From contig NZ_CP094288.1 in assembly GCF_022693705.1 (NCBI RefSeq), positions 1,566,429-1,630,428 of the forward strand: a stretch of 64,000 bases of DNA. Direction: 5' to 3'. A program made the position numbers and the translations under genes. Numbering within the stretch: position 1 is the stretch's first letter; each line of letters starts with the position of its first letter. The notes below the pieces were generated by a model. That model saw only the letters and a program-made list of their open reading frames with translations, was not told the DNA's origin and made no database searches. This document shows, one piece after another, positions 9,069-17,288 of the stretch. The stretch comes from Infirmifilum sp. NZ (lineage in GTDB: Archaea; Thermoproteota; Thermoprotei; Thermofilales; Thermofilaceae).

Positions 9069-10130
9069 ATGGGGAAAAGAGCATTAATTACTGGCATTAC
9101 GGGTCAAGATGGGGCTTATCTCGCTAAGCTACTCCTAGATAAAGGCTATGAGGTTTACGGCACTTACCGTAGGCTCAGCACTCCAAACTTTTGGCGTTTA
9201 GAATATCTCAATATATTCGATAAAGTAAATCTTATTCCTATAGATTTAAGCGATCATGGCTCAATAGTTGAGGCCCTAAAGATATCTGAGCCAGATGAAG
9301 TCTACCATCTAGCAGCTCAAAGCTTTGTCGAAGCTAGCTTTGAAACTCCTGTTGCAACTGGAGATATAACCGGTCTGTCTACGACGAGGATTCTCGAAGC
9401 TATCCGCCAAGTCTGTCCAGAAGCTAAGTTTTACAATGCAGCAACCAGTGAAATGTTCGGCAAAACTGGCTTGCTCAATGGCGGGAAGCCTCTCAATGAG
9501 AACGATGTTTTTAGGCCGATGAGCCCATATGCTGCCGCCAAACTTTATAGTTATTGGATTAGTAGAATTTATAGAGAAGGCTATAAAATATTTGCTGTAA
9601 ATGGCATTCTATTTAATCATGAGAGTCCGTTGCGTGGTTTAGAGTTTGTTACACGTAAAATTGCGAACGAAGTTGCAAAAATAAAACTAGGTTTAAGCAA
9701 AGAGCTCAGGTTAGGTAATCTGGACGCTAAACGCGATTGGGGTTATGCTCCTGAATATGTTGAAAGTATGTGGCTTATGCTCCAGCAAGAGGAGCCGGAT
9801 GATTATGTGATCGCTACAGGTGAGGCCCATAGTGTAAAGGAGTTTGTTGAAAAAGCGTTTGAAATTGCTGGATTAAACTGGGAGGATTATCTTAGAGTTG
9901 ATAAGAGGTTTATGAGACCTTTAGATGTGCCATGCTTGGTTGGAGATTTTTCAAAGGCCGAGCATATGCTGGGCTGGAGGCCCAGAGTAAAGTTTGATAA
10001 GCTAGTAGAAATAATGGTCAAGGAGGAGATTAACCGCTGGTCCCGTTGGCTGAGGGGCGAAAAATTTCCATGGGATGCTCCAAACTACCCGAGTGAAAAT
10101 AAAATATTCACGAGAGCCTTAAGGATGTGA
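9069..10130 (+). CDS. gmd: GDP-mannose 4,6-dehydratase
   Basis: A 353-residue short-chain dehydrogenase/reductase of the extended type, which converts GDP-D-mannose to GDP-4-keto-6-deoxy-D-mannose. Visible are the nucleotide-binding GITGQDGAYLAKLL near the N-terminus, LAAQSFVEASFETP, the catalytic serine/glutamate region ATSEMFG, and the YxxxK pair in SPYAAAKLYSYW, followed by NHESPLRG, which is diagnostic for GDP-mannose dehydratases. Length is normal. An SD-like GAGAGGAG precedes the ATG. It is 6 bases upstream of the aminotransferase, so the pair is an operon that could make an amino-deoxy sugar nucleotide. Confidence 0.9.
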   Translation: MGKRALITGITGQDGAYLAKLLLDKGYEVYGTYRRLSTPNFWRLEYLNIFDKVNLIPIDLSDHGSIVEALKISEPDEVYHLAAQSFVEASFETPVATGDITGLSTTRILEAIRQVCPEAKFYNAATSEMFGKTGLLNGGKPLNENDVFRPMSPYAAAKLYSYWISRIYREGYKIFAVNGILFNHESPLRGLEFVTRKIANEVAKIKLGLSKELRLGNLDAKRDWGYAPEYVESMWLMLQQEEPDDYVIATGEAHSVKEFVEKAFEIAGLNWEDYLRVDKRFMRPLDVPCLVGDFSKAEHMLGWRPRVKFDKLVEIMVKEEINRWSRWLRGEKFPWDAPNYPSENKIFTRALRM

Positions 10131-10136
10131 AAGGAT

Positions 10137-11246
10137 ATGTATAAGTATCCGGTAGCGGAGCCCGAAATAGGCGAAGAGGAGCTTAAGAACGTTGTAGAAG
10201 CTGTTAGAAGCGGGTGGGTTAGCAGTACAGGAAAGTTCATCCAAGTGTTTGAAAATCTATTTGCCAGGTATGTTGGTGTTAAATACGGTGTAGCTACTTC
10301 AAATGGTACAGTAGCCCTACACCTAGCCTTAGTTGCTTTAGGTATTGGACCGCATGACGAAGTCATTGTACCGGATTTGACATTTGCGGCAACTATAAAT
10401 GCAGTATTATATGTTGGAGCAAAACCAAGTATAGTGGATATAGATCCAAATTACTGGTGTCTCAGTCCTAGCAGTATAAGGGAAGCAATAACTCCACGTA
10501 CAAAAGCAATAATCCCTGTGCACCTTTACGGTCATCCATGCGATATGGATGCAATCATGGAAATTGCGGAGCGCTATGGACTTTACGTTATTGAGGATGC
10601 TGCAGAAGCTCACGGTGCAGAGTATAAGGGTCGAAAGGTCGGTAGCTTTGGTCATGTCAGTTGTTTCAGCTTCTATGGTAACAAGGTAATAACTACAGGA
10701 GAAGGCGGAATGTGCTTAACCAATGACAAGGAATTAGCAGAAAAAATGAAAATTTTAAGGGATCATGGAATGGATCCAAGGAAGAGGTACTGGCACAATG
10801 TAGTAGGCTTCAATTATCGTATGACAAACCTCCAAGCAGCCTTGGGCGTGGCTCAACTGAGTAAAATAGAGAAGTTTATTGAAAAAAAGAGGAGAATAGC
10901 TAGATTGTATGCAGAGGAACTATCCTCGGTGGAAGGCATTACATTGCATCCAGAAATGTCTTGGGCTAAATGCGTTTACTGGCTTTATTCAATATTAATA
11001 GATAGGAAGTTAAGCATATCAAGGGATAAACTCGCAGAGAAACTGAGGAGGTATGGCATTGAAACAAGAAACTTTTTCTACCCATTACATGAAATGCCAC
11101 CATACCGAGGGTATGCAAATCTTTCGTACCCTGTATCAACAGATATCTCATGTAGAGGATTAAATCTTCCATCAAGCGTAAAACTTAATGACAAAGATAT
11201 AGCTTATATCGCGCAAAAAATCAAAGAGGTCATAAAGGGATTTTAG
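10137..11246 (+). CDS. DegT/DnrJ/EryC1/StrS aminotransferase, probable GDP-perosamine synthase
   Basis: A 369-residue PLP-dependent sugar aminotransferase. Key signs are SNGTVALHLAL (phosphate loop), DAAEAHGAEYKG (PLP-stacking and ring-nitrogen region), FYGNKVITTGEGGM with the Schiff-base lysine, and WHNVVGFNYRMTNLQAALG. The last two motifs are those of perosamine synthases (RfbE/Per), which aminate the 4-keto group of GDP-4-keto-6-deoxymannose, the product of the gmd enzyme directly upstream. The pairing makes GDP-perosamine the likely product. Related 3-amino or 4-amino transferases cannot be excluded from sequence alone. Confidence 0.8.
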   Translation: MYKYPVAEPEIGEEELKNVVEAVRSGWVSSTGKFIQVFENLFARYVGVKYGVATSNGTVALHLALVALGIGPHDEVIVPDLTFAATINAVLYVGAKPSIVDIDPNYWCLSPSSIREAITPRTKAIIPVHLYGHPCDMDAIMEIAERYGLYVIEDAAEAHGAEYKGRKVGSFGHVSCFSFYGNKVITTGEGGMCLTNDKELAEKMKILRDHGMDPRKRYWHNVVGFNYRMTNLQAALGVAQLSKIEKFIEKKRRIARLYAEELSSVEGITLHPEMSWAKCVYWLYSILIDRKLSISRDKLAEKLRRYGIETRNFFYPLHEMPPYRGYANLSYPVSTDISCRGLNLPSSVKLNDKDIAYIAQKIKEVIKGF

Positions 11247-11387
11247 CTAACTGCTAAATTGGGCTAAACATGGCTGTGAGCACATCGGTATTGACCTTGC
11301 AATCAGGGTTACGGGATTCTGGAGCTGATACTATCGTTTATCGCAACGAATGTTGCAACACCTGTCATTAGCTCTAAGCATACATGG

Positions 11388-11816
11388 ATGGCTGGCGGGC
11401 TCCTGAGGGACTACGCGGAGGATTTCGAGGTTGAGGGGGTGGCCGTGAGGGGGCTGGCGAGGGAGGCTGAGGTGGCCGTTGCGGCGGCCCACGCGGTGTA
11501 CAAGGAGCACATGGTTCTGCTCATCGACTGCCTGACCTTGGAGCGGTGGCTGTCGAGGAGGGCTGTGGAGGCTTCGAGGGAGCTGGGGGTTGAGAGGGCG
11601 CTCTGGGTGGCGCTCTCTGCGTGCAGGTCGATTCGGGCTGGGTCCGCTGAGGCTCCCTACAGGCTGCCGTTCCCGCTCCTGGCTGGGGTCTACGCGGAGA
11701 AGACTCTGGGTGATGCGTGGTTCAGGGGGACTCTGCCGAACGCTCTCAGGTACCTTGCGGGGAGGGAGGGGGCGGGCCGCGTACTGCTGTCGAGGCTGAC
11801 TAGGAGGAGCTACTGA
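11388..11816 (+). CDS. Hypothetical protein, possibly 5'-truncated; degenerate paralogue at 13590
   Basis: 142 residues, not recognised. Conserved-looking stretches are AVAAAHAVYKEHMVLLIDCL, TLERWLSRRAVEASRELG and LLAGVYAEKTLGDAWFRGTL. The family is real because a decayed second copy of its centre occurs at about 13590-13830 (HAAYKERTF and TVERWLSEKTVRLA can still be read). The frame stays open upstream of the ATG into AT-rich DNA, and composition jumps to GC-rich exactly here, so the original N-terminus may have been cut off when the glycan island was joined. No membrane segment or signal peptide. Confidence 0.45.
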   Translation: MAGGLLRDYAEDFEVEGVAVRGLAREAEVAVAAAHAVYKEHMVLLIDCLTLERWLSRRAVEASRELGVERALWVALSACRSIRAGSAEAPYRLPFPLLAGVYAEKTLGDAWFRGTLPNALRYLAGREGAGRVLLSRLTRRSY

Positions 11817-11828
11817 GCCCTCGGCGGG

Positions 11829-12566
11829 TTGCGGGTGGTTGGTGTGGCTTTGGGTGTTGAGGGTGTTTCTGTTGTCACGACTACGTTTAACGAGAGGGAG
11901 TATGTTGGGGTGTTTGTGGAGCGGGTTCGGGGTGCTTTGCGGGGTGTTCGGCACGAGGTGGTTGTGGTGGATGACTCGTCGCCTGATGGGACGTACTTGG
12001 AGGCTGCTCGGTGGGCTGATAGGGCTGTGTTGGTGCGGGGTGCTGGGCAGACGGGTGGGCTTGCGGTGGGGTTGGGGGTTGCGAGGTACCCGGTGGTGGT
12101 TACGCTGGACGTTGACCTTGAGAACCCGCCGGAGCTGATCCCGGTGCTTTTGAGGGAGTTCGCGGGGAGGGGGCTTGACCTGCTGGTGGCGTCGAGGGCG
12201 TGGCTGCCGCGCTTCTCGGAGAGGGTGGCGTCGGCGACTGTGGGTAGGGTTGTGGGGGTGGGGGACGTGTTCTCGAACTTCAGGGTTTACAGGCGGGGGC
12301 TGTTCGCGGGCTTCAGGCCTGTGCTGGGCGAGACCTTCGGCGGGGAGCTGCTCGCCTATGCTTGGGCGAGAGGGTTCAGGCTTGGGGAGCTGGTGTACGA
12401 GCCGCCCCCCAGGAGGGCTAGGCCGAGGATCGGGGGCAGGGTTAGGGCGAACGCGAGGATACTCGCGGCGACGGGGAAGCTACTGCTCTACCTGGCATCC
12501 CAGGGGGCTCCGCGGGCAAGGCTAGCGCGCGTGGTGGTGCGGGGACCCTGGCCTCGGCTCTTCTGA
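11829..12566 (+). CDS. Family 2 glycosyltransferase, dolichol-phosphate-mannose-synthase-like
   Basis: A 245-residue GT-A fold enzyme: SVVTTTFNEREYVGVFVERV, VVVDDSSPDGTYLEAA (first acidic motif) and VVTLDVDLENPPELIPVLL (DxD region, here DVDLENPP where the family usually has D-x-D-x-Q-x-P). This matches polyprenyl-phosphate sugar transferases, which load a sugar from a nucleotide donor onto dolichyl phosphate. There is no clear C-terminal membrane anchor. TTG at 11829 is the likely start, 12 bases after the upstream stop. It is strongly GC-rich, unlike the glycosyltransferases to its left. Confidence 0.75.
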   Translation: MRVVGVALGVEGVSVVTTTFNEREYVGVFVERVRGALRGVRHEVVVVDDSSPDGTYLEAARWADRAVLVRGAGQTGGLAVGLGVARYPVVVTLDVDLENPPELIPVLLREFAGRGLDLLVASRAWLPRFSERVASATVGRVVGVGDVFSNFRVYRRGLFAGFRPVLGETFGGELLAYAWARGFRLGELVYEPPPRRARPRIGGRVRANARILAATGKLLLYLASQGAPRARLARVVVRGPWPRLF

Positions 12567-12643
12567 GACGCTTTCCTGGCTCTGCCGGCAATCCACGGGA
12601 AGCCTCGGGGGAAGCAGAGGAGAAGCATAAATCAAACAGTCGG

Positions 12644-12829
12644 TTGAGTGCTCGATTCGCTTGTGGCGGGTGCGGGGCGCGCAGCTTGTTCCGCGTGCAG
12701 CGTTCCAGCGATGTCAGCGACGTTGAGGTTACGCTGGGGCCTGTCCGCGCCGCCCTCGCTAAGGCTAGGCGCTCAGGGTTCTACTGGAGGCTCTCCCTGG
12801 AGAGGGTCAGGGATGCTCTGGGAGCGTGA
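12644..12829 (+). CDS. Small ORF, doubtful
   Basis: A 61-codon frame with a CGGC cysteine pair near the N-terminus and a basic C-terminus (AALAKARRSGFYWRLSLERV). A TATA-like CATAAATC lies just upstream. Nothing similar is recognised, GC-rich DNA opens frames by chance, and an overlapping frame is also open, so it may be a remnant. The rest of the 434-base gap from 12567 to 13000 shows only a TATA-like GTTTATAAAA at about 12952 that serves the next gene. Confidence 0.2.
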   Translation: MSARFACGGCGARSLFRVQRSSDVSDVEVTLGPVRAALAKARRSGFYWRLSLERVRDALGA

Positions 12830-13000
12830 GTACAGGTTCTTCAAAGTGCTGGTTCGAGCTTCATAACCTGCTTCTCGCAGAACTAGCTTTCTGCGCTCGG
12901 CTTAAAAGTGCAGGCTAGTCGTCGTACTGGCAGTTACTGAGTTGTGGAAAGTTTATAAAACTGCTTTTCTCCGCATGCAGAGGTAGGCTTCAACTGTGGA

Positions 13001-13369
13001 GTGGTTAATATGGGTTTTGTTTATATTGACGTTATTGTCCATGGGTATAGGTCGTCGAGGAGCGTTAGGATGCTTGTTGATGCTGGCTCTACCTACATAG
13101 TCCTTGGATCCGATGTTATTGAGGAGCTCGGCCTCTACGAAACGCCTTATACAGCTGAAGTAACCCTAGCTGATGGGAGAAGAATTAGGACCAAGCTGTA
13201 TCTAGCCGAAGTCGAGGTTAAGGGCAGAAGGGGGCCTACCTTCGTAGCCGAGCTGAATACACCGACACCCTTGCTGGGGGTTTACGCGCTTGAGGCTCTG
13301 GGCTTTAAAGTTAATCCAAGAACAGGAGAGATAGAGGAGATATCACCGGAGGGAGGTTACCTGCTATAA
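13001..13369 (+). CDS. Clan AA (retropepsin-like) aspartic protease family protein
   Basis: A 122-residue protein with the single-domain retropepsin pattern: a beta-strand then VRMLVDAGSTYIVLGSDVIEE, where DAGS replaces the usual DTG[AS], a middle EVTLADGRRI, and the C-terminal flap and psi-loop LLGVYALEALGFKVNPRTG. Such proteins act as homodimers with one aspartate per subunit; the substrate is unknown. It is the only intact copy here; remnants of three others are at 13534-13590, 15776-16266 and 19159-19278, all on the minus strand. A TATA-like box lies about 45 bases upstream. Confidence 0.7.
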   Translation: MVNMGFVYIDVIVHGYRSSRSVRMLVDAGSTYIVLGSDVIEELGLYETPYTAEVTLADGRRIRTKLYLAEVEVKGRRGPTFVAELNTPTPLLGVYALEALGFKVNPRTGEIEEISPEGGYLL

Positions 13370-13533
13370 GGGAGCGCATGAGGGATTTTAGAAGGGTTTA
13401 CAGGAGTATGACCGGGGCCTGGCTTGAGCCTGGGGCTGCTTCGGGATCATTGGGAAGTTCTTTGAAGAAGGGAGGCCTGGCGGCGTGAGAGCCTAGACAG
13501 GAGCTTGGGCGCAGTGGGATTTACCGAGGGTTT

Positions 13534-13590
13534 TCAGGTTATGTAGCTCTCGACTCTCTCCAACCTTCCCGTTGCCGGGTTCGGCCACAT
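13534..13590 (-). pseudogene. C-terminal remnant of a clan AA aspartic protease
   Basis: Reading the minus strand gives PNPATGRLERVESYIT and a stop. The NPATGRLE stretch matches the C-terminal strand of the intact protease at 13001 (NPRTGEIEE). Nothing of the N-terminal active site is present. It abuts directly the remnant that starts at 13590, so this junction is a scar between two decayed genes. Confidence 0.5.
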
Positions 13591-13830
13591 CCCACGCCGC
13601 ATACAAGGAGCGGACCTTCACGTTGAACGAGTTCTTCACGGTTGAGAGATGGTTATCTGAGAAAACCGTAAGACTTGCCTAAGAGCTTAGGTGCGAGAAT
13701 GCCTTAGATTCGCCTTAAGCCTGAATAGGAGAAATCTTACAAGAGCGACCTCGGAGTGCGTGCTGAAAGCCTTAACCAGCAAGCGTGCAGGCAAGCTGTT
13801 GATGTCGAAACCCGCGAGGGAGACGTACTA
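13590..13830 (+). pseudogene. Degenerate paralogue of the hypothetical gene at 11388
   Basis: The frame reads HAAYKERTF, then TVERWLSEKTVRLA followed by a TAA, and further pieces in other frames up to SLNQQACRQAVDVE. These align with HAVYKEHMV and TLERWLSRRAVEASRELG of the ORF at 11388. Several stops and shifts show it is not functional. The DNA between 13370 and 13533 and between 13831 and 13960 contains nothing I can identify, apart from the promoter region of the next gene. Confidence 0.55.
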
Positions 13831-13960
13831 GCGTCAAACTCGAGCATCTTGTAGTTCCTGGCCATTTCAAGAACCCTTGCACCAAATATGTAGCAGGAGG
13901 TCGTAACAACACGCGTACAGAACGTTTATATTCCCTCATAACCATAATCGGAGTTGAGCG

Positions 13961-14632
13961 ATGGAGCTGGTGGAGCTTAAGTCGAGGGTTCTTAGGCTGT
14001 TGAGGGAGGATGAGGAGTTTAGGTACGCGGTAGCCGGTTTGATAGGCTTGGATGAGGTGCTGAGGAGGCTTGATCGCCATGAGGAGAGGATGGTTAAGCT
14101 GGAGGAGAGGATGCTTAAGGTTGAGGAGGAGCTCGTGAAGCTTAGGGAGGATATGATTAGGGGCTTTGAGAGGCATGATAAAGAGATAGCCGAGCTTAGA
14201 CAGGAAATGAACAAGCTAAGAGAGGATATGAACAAAGGATTTGAGATTGTTAATCGTCACATATCTGCTTTAGGTGCAAGATGGGGAATATTGGCTGAAG
14301 AAGCATTTAGAGAAGGCTTGAGAGGGGTTCTTGAAAAAGAATTTGGATTTAAAGTTGAGAGGTGGAGTGCGTACGATGAGAAGGGTAGAGTATTTGGGTA
14401 TCCAAGTGAAGTTGAATTAGATGTTACGATTAAAGATGGAAAGATTATATTAATAGAAGTAGCATCTCACGTAAGAGCGTCAGATATATATGAGTTCAAG
14501 AGAAAAGCAGAGCTTTATGTAGAGAAAACTGGAAATAAGCCTGAAAAACTCATGGTAGTAACTCCGTATATAGAAGAAAAGGCGATAGAGGCATCTAAAA
14601 AGCTAGGAATTGAAGTATACACGAAGGTCTGA
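13961..14632 (+). CDS. Coiled-coil protein with PD-(D/E)XK-like C-terminal domain (DUF3782/COG5493-like), copy 1
   Basis: 223 residues. Residues 1-40 form a signature block (LLREDEEFRYAVAGLIGLDE). Residues about 40-100 are a charged coiled coil built from repeats of the type LREDMxxGFERxD. Residues about 100-223 are a restriction-endonuclease-like domain: ALGARWGILAEEAFREGL, then ELDVTIKDGKIILIEVAS, the D and E of a PD-(D/E)XK site without an obvious lysine in the ExK place. The N-terminal DNA is almost identical to copy 2 (16390), while the C-terminal half is much more AT-rich than in copy 2. Function unknown; the family is common in crenarchaea, and nuclease activity is inferred. ATG is preceded by GTTTATATTCC. 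Confidence 0.75.
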   Translation: MELVELKSRVLRLLREDEEFRYAVAGLIGLDEVLRRLDRHEERMVKLEERMLKVEEELVKLREDMIRGFERHDKEIAELRQEMNKLREDMNKGFEIVNRHISALGARWGILAEEAFREGLRGVLEKEFGFKVERWSAYDEKGRVFGYPSEVELDVTIKDGKIILIEVASHVRASDIYEFKRKAELYVEKTGNKPEKLMVVTPYIEEKAIEASKKLGIEVYTKV

Positions 14633-14732
14633 ACTCTTAGCTGGATGTGATCTAGTTGCTGGAGGTGTAGCACATATGTGCGGAGTTAAAGGCTGTCGCG
14701 GATACCAGTGCTACTTCCACTAAATTCCCGAA

Positions 14733-14864
14733 TCCTTAGCCTCAGAGCTGGGGCTTCGGGTTGAATGTGAAGCGGAGGTGGGGTTGGGAGGTGGGAGGGT
14801 GGTGAGGAGGGGCTTGCGCTTGGCGAAGTTGAGGTGGAAAATGCTAGAAGACCTGTTCTCATAG
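14733..14864 (+). pseudogene. Unidentified gene remnant in the 14633-15019 gap
   Basis: In this 387-base gap a frame without start reads SLASELGLRVECEAEVGLG and ends LAKLRWKMLEDLFS before a TAG. It looks like genuine protein sequence rather than chance, and just before it a different frame shows VADTSATS, similar to the first strand of a PIN toxin. Neither can be assigned with certainty. The rest of the gap holds a TATA-like TAAATTTAAG at about 14981 in front of the PaREP1 gene. Confidence 0.3.
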
Positions 14865-15019
14865 CCATCGGCTGTGAAAGCGAGCTCTTGGCTATGCGTG
14901 CTAGCCTGTTGCTAAGTTAATGTTCTTCACGTTTATCTGTACCAAGATCGCGGCATCCTAACCTTAGCTGGGTGAAGCAGTAAATTTAAGCTGCGGCGAT
15001 CATCGTATGCTGGAAGGCT

Positions 15020-15544
15020 ATGTCGTTAAGTGAGGCTGTTGCAATACCTAAGGTTATTGCTGACAAGGTTAGGAGCTTAGGTGCTGACCTGGAATCGTAT
15101 GTTGTGGAGAAGCTTCTCCACGAGCTTAAGCTGGATCCCAACGATGAGGCTAGGGTTCACTTCGAACTCGCTGAAAAATATTTCAGGGAGGGCTCCGAGC
15201 TTGTGGACAAGGACTCTGCCCAGGCAAGCGAGAAACTGTATAAGGCAGCTGAGGAGGTCGTGAAGGCGTTAGCCTATAACCTGGGCTTAACCGAAATACT
15301 TGGAAGAGTTAGAGAGAGGGGTAGATGGACTGTGACCGACCTTGAGGTTGTTGCCCGCGAAGCCGCCAGGAGGATCGACGAGGAAATCTACATCGGTTGG
15401 GATAGAGCCAACTACCTACACGTATGGGGATTCCATGAGGGTAAACTTGATAAGGAAGCCGTTAAAGAGAGGCTACCATACATTGAGAGAATGATTAAAA
15501 TATTAAGAGAAGCCTCGCAGAAGAGACCGCCAGGAAACCCCTAA
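15020..15544 (+). CDS. PaREP1 family protein
   Basis: 174 residues, all alpha. The hallmark of the family (first described as repeat family 1 in Pyrobaculum aerophilum) is HFELAEKYFREGSELVDKD followed by AQASEKLYKAAEEVVKALAYN. The C-terminal half (EEIYIGWDRANYLHVWGFHE) is typical too. The function is unknown; the fold is predicted to be a helical bundle, often compared with HEPN domains. A second intact member is at 19377 and decayed ones at 23454 and about 26115. It is a single gene between two coiled-coil/nuclease paralogues. Confidence 0.8.
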   Translation: MSLSEAVAIPKVIADKVRSLGADLESYVVEKLLHELKLDPNDEARVHFELAEKYFREGSELVDKDSAQASEKLYKAAEEVVKALAYNLGLTEILGRVRERGRWTVTDLEVVAREAARRIDEEIYIGWDRANYLHVWGFHEGKLDKEAVKERLPYIERMIKILREASQKRPPGNP

Positions 15545-15775
15545 CTTCACTTAGGGGGTGAATAGGTAAAAGGCCTAAATACTTCTGGATCCCCTTTAAG
15601 GTGGGAATGCTTCCCGGTGACGGAGCCCTGTGCTCTGAGCCTGCTGAGGATAGCCCATGGGTTAATGAGATCTATGGGATGAGGGAGCAGCGACACCCCC
15701 AGAACCTTCTAAGTTTATCTGCGGTATTGTATCTAGACTTAGCGGGCTTAAGGTTTTCGATACAAACAGATATTT

Positions 15776-16266
15776 CTACCCCCACTTACCTACGGGAAGG
15801 AGAGTGCTTGAAGCTCGCCTCAGCCCTGCTCTTCTCTCCAATCTTCCCGTTGCCGGTTTCGGCCCTATCCCCGCTCTCTCCAGGGTTTGAAGGCCTGGGA
15901 TCAGGTGCTCATCCGATTTGTCTCTTCGGAGATCCTCCCTTACTTCTCTAGGTGTTTCGGCAACCGCTACAGCCTCGGACTTCAAGGCCTCACCTTCTAA
16001 GACGAGCTCAGGGGATCAGAGCCTCCGCTGCTTCGACTCCGTGGCCGGATACCGGTATAAGGCTTAGCCCCCGTGTACTCAACCCCGATGCGTTCCGCCA
16101 GGCTCCTGTCCACTGAGGCCATCCTGGCCCCTGTCTCGACGAGAGCATTGCTCGCTATGTAGCTATTCTCTGACCCAATGAGCTTCACCGCTGCTCTTAC
16201 TGTGACTAACCGTGAGCACCGCGCATCCGATCCCTCGACCCCTTTATATACTCGTTGGCTTCGCAA
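15776..16266 (-). pseudogene. Decayed clan AA aspartic protease
   Basis: The minus-strand frame from 16266 to 15997 contains NALVETGARMASVDRSLAER, an aspartic-protease active-site strand in which the catalytic D of VDTGA is E. The C-terminal part continues in another frame down to about 15800: SEAVAVAETPREV and LQTLERAGIGPKPATGRLE, matching the C-terminus of the intact gene at 13001. A frameshift near 15990 and the lost catalytic aspartate mark it as a pseudogene. The plus-strand ORF at 15601-15951 is its shadow plus unrelated DNA. Confidence 0.6.
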
Positions 16267-16389
16267 TTAGGGAATTCGTATGGGTTTTAGTAGTCATCAT
16301 CAAGATCGAGGGCTTTTGTGATAGGAAGTCATGACGGTCGTGCGTACGAAAGTTTATTATTTCCTTTTATACCTATGTAGAGTTGAGCG

Positions 16390-17148
16390 ATGGAGCTAGT
16401 GGAGCTGAAGTCCAGGATGCTGAAGCTGTTGAGGGAGGATGAGGAGTTTAGGTACGCGGTTGCGGGTTTGATAGGCTTGGATGAGGTGCTGAGGAGGCTT
16501 GATCGCCATGAGGAGAGGATGGTTAAGCTGGAGGAGAGGATGCTTAAGGTTGAGGAGGAGCTCGTGAAGCTTAGGGAAGATATGATTAGGGGCTTTGAGA
16601 GGCATGATAAAGAGATAGCTGAGCTTAGAGAAGATATGAAGAGAGGTTTTGAAAGATATGATAGGGAACTCGCTAAGCTCAGGGAGGATATGAATAAGGG
16701 CTTTGAGAGGTACGACAGGGAAATCGCCAGGCTTAGAGAGGATATGAACAGGGGCTTTGAGCTTGTTAACCGTCATCTCTCCGCTTTAGGTGCAAGATGG
16801 GGGATAATGGCTGAGGATGCGTTTAGGGAGGGTTTGAGGGGGGTTCTTGAAAAGGAGTTGGGCTTGAGGGTTGAGAGGTGGAGTGCGTACGATGAGGCGG
16901 GTGAAGTTTTTGGGTACCCGAGTGAGGTTGAAGTGGATATTGCGGTGAAGGATGGAAAGATTATACTAATCGAGGTGTCGTCTCATGTAAGGGTGTCGGA
17001 TGTGTACTGTTTCAAGAGGAAGGCTGAGTTCTACGCGAAGAGGACGGGGGAGAAGCCTGAAAGGCTCGTGATCGTCACCCCGTATGCGGAGGAAAGAGCG
17101 ATAGAAGCTTCTAAAGAGCTGGGAATAGAAGTATACACAAAAGTCTAG
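16390..17148 (+). CDS. Coiled-coil protein with PD-(D/E)XK-like domain (DUF3782/COG5493-like), copy 2
   Basis: 252 residues with the same layout as copy 1: block LLREDEEFRYAVAGLIGLDE (residues 14-33), coiled coil, and nuclease-like domain with EVDIAVKDGKIILIEVSSHV. The coil contains four 18-residue repeats (residues 61-132, beginning LREDMIRGFERHDKEIAE), more than in copy 1. The DNA of the first 75 codons is nearly the same as copy 1, with long identical runs, while the C-terminal half is GC-richer and differs. This suggests recent duplication or gene conversion of the front half only. Two coordinated pieces, D in EVDIAV and E in IEVSS, would bind metal. Confidence 0.75.
   Translation: MELVELKSRMLKLLREDEEFRYAVAGLIGLDEVLRRLDRHEERMVKLEERMLKVEEELVKLREDMIRGFERHDKEIAELREDMKRGFERYDRELAKLREDMNKGFERYDREIARLREDMNRGFELVNRHLSALGARWGIMAEDAFREGLRGVLEKELGLRVERWSAYDEAGEVFGYPSEVEVDIAVKDGKIILIEVSSHVRVSDVYCFKRKAEFYAKRTGEKPERLVIVTPYAEERAIEASKELGIEVYTKV
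16570..16785 (+). repeat. Four tandem 54-bp (18-residue) repeats inside copy 2
   Basis: The repeats encode units beginning LREDM and containing GFERxDxEIA: IRGFERHDKEIAE, KRGFERYDRELAK, NKGFERYDREIAR and NRGFELVNRHLSA. Copy 1 at 13961 has fewer units, so unit number varies between paralogues. Confidence 0.7.
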
Positions 17149-17288
17149 TAAACTGTACAATCCGAGAAGCGTCGTGAAAATTCCAGGGCCTATGCGTATA
17201 ACGGCAACGGTCGTCATCCTCCAAGGCTGGCTCTCAGGCTGCTTCAGCTTAGATACGTTTTTATTCCCCTCACAGCTGGAGATTATAG

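Noticed and set aside
11331..11954. 207-codon open frame on the minus strand
   Set aside because: Pro/Arg-rich translation antisense to the 11388 and 11829 genes; no motif, typical shadow in GC-rich DNA.
12648..12866. 72-codon frame overlapping 12644-12829
   Set aside because: Ser/Trp/Leu-rich alternative frame with no recognisable features.
15601..15951. 116-codon open frame on the plus strand
   Set aside because: Opposite to the recognisable C-terminal part of a decayed aspartic protease on the minus strand; no features of its own.
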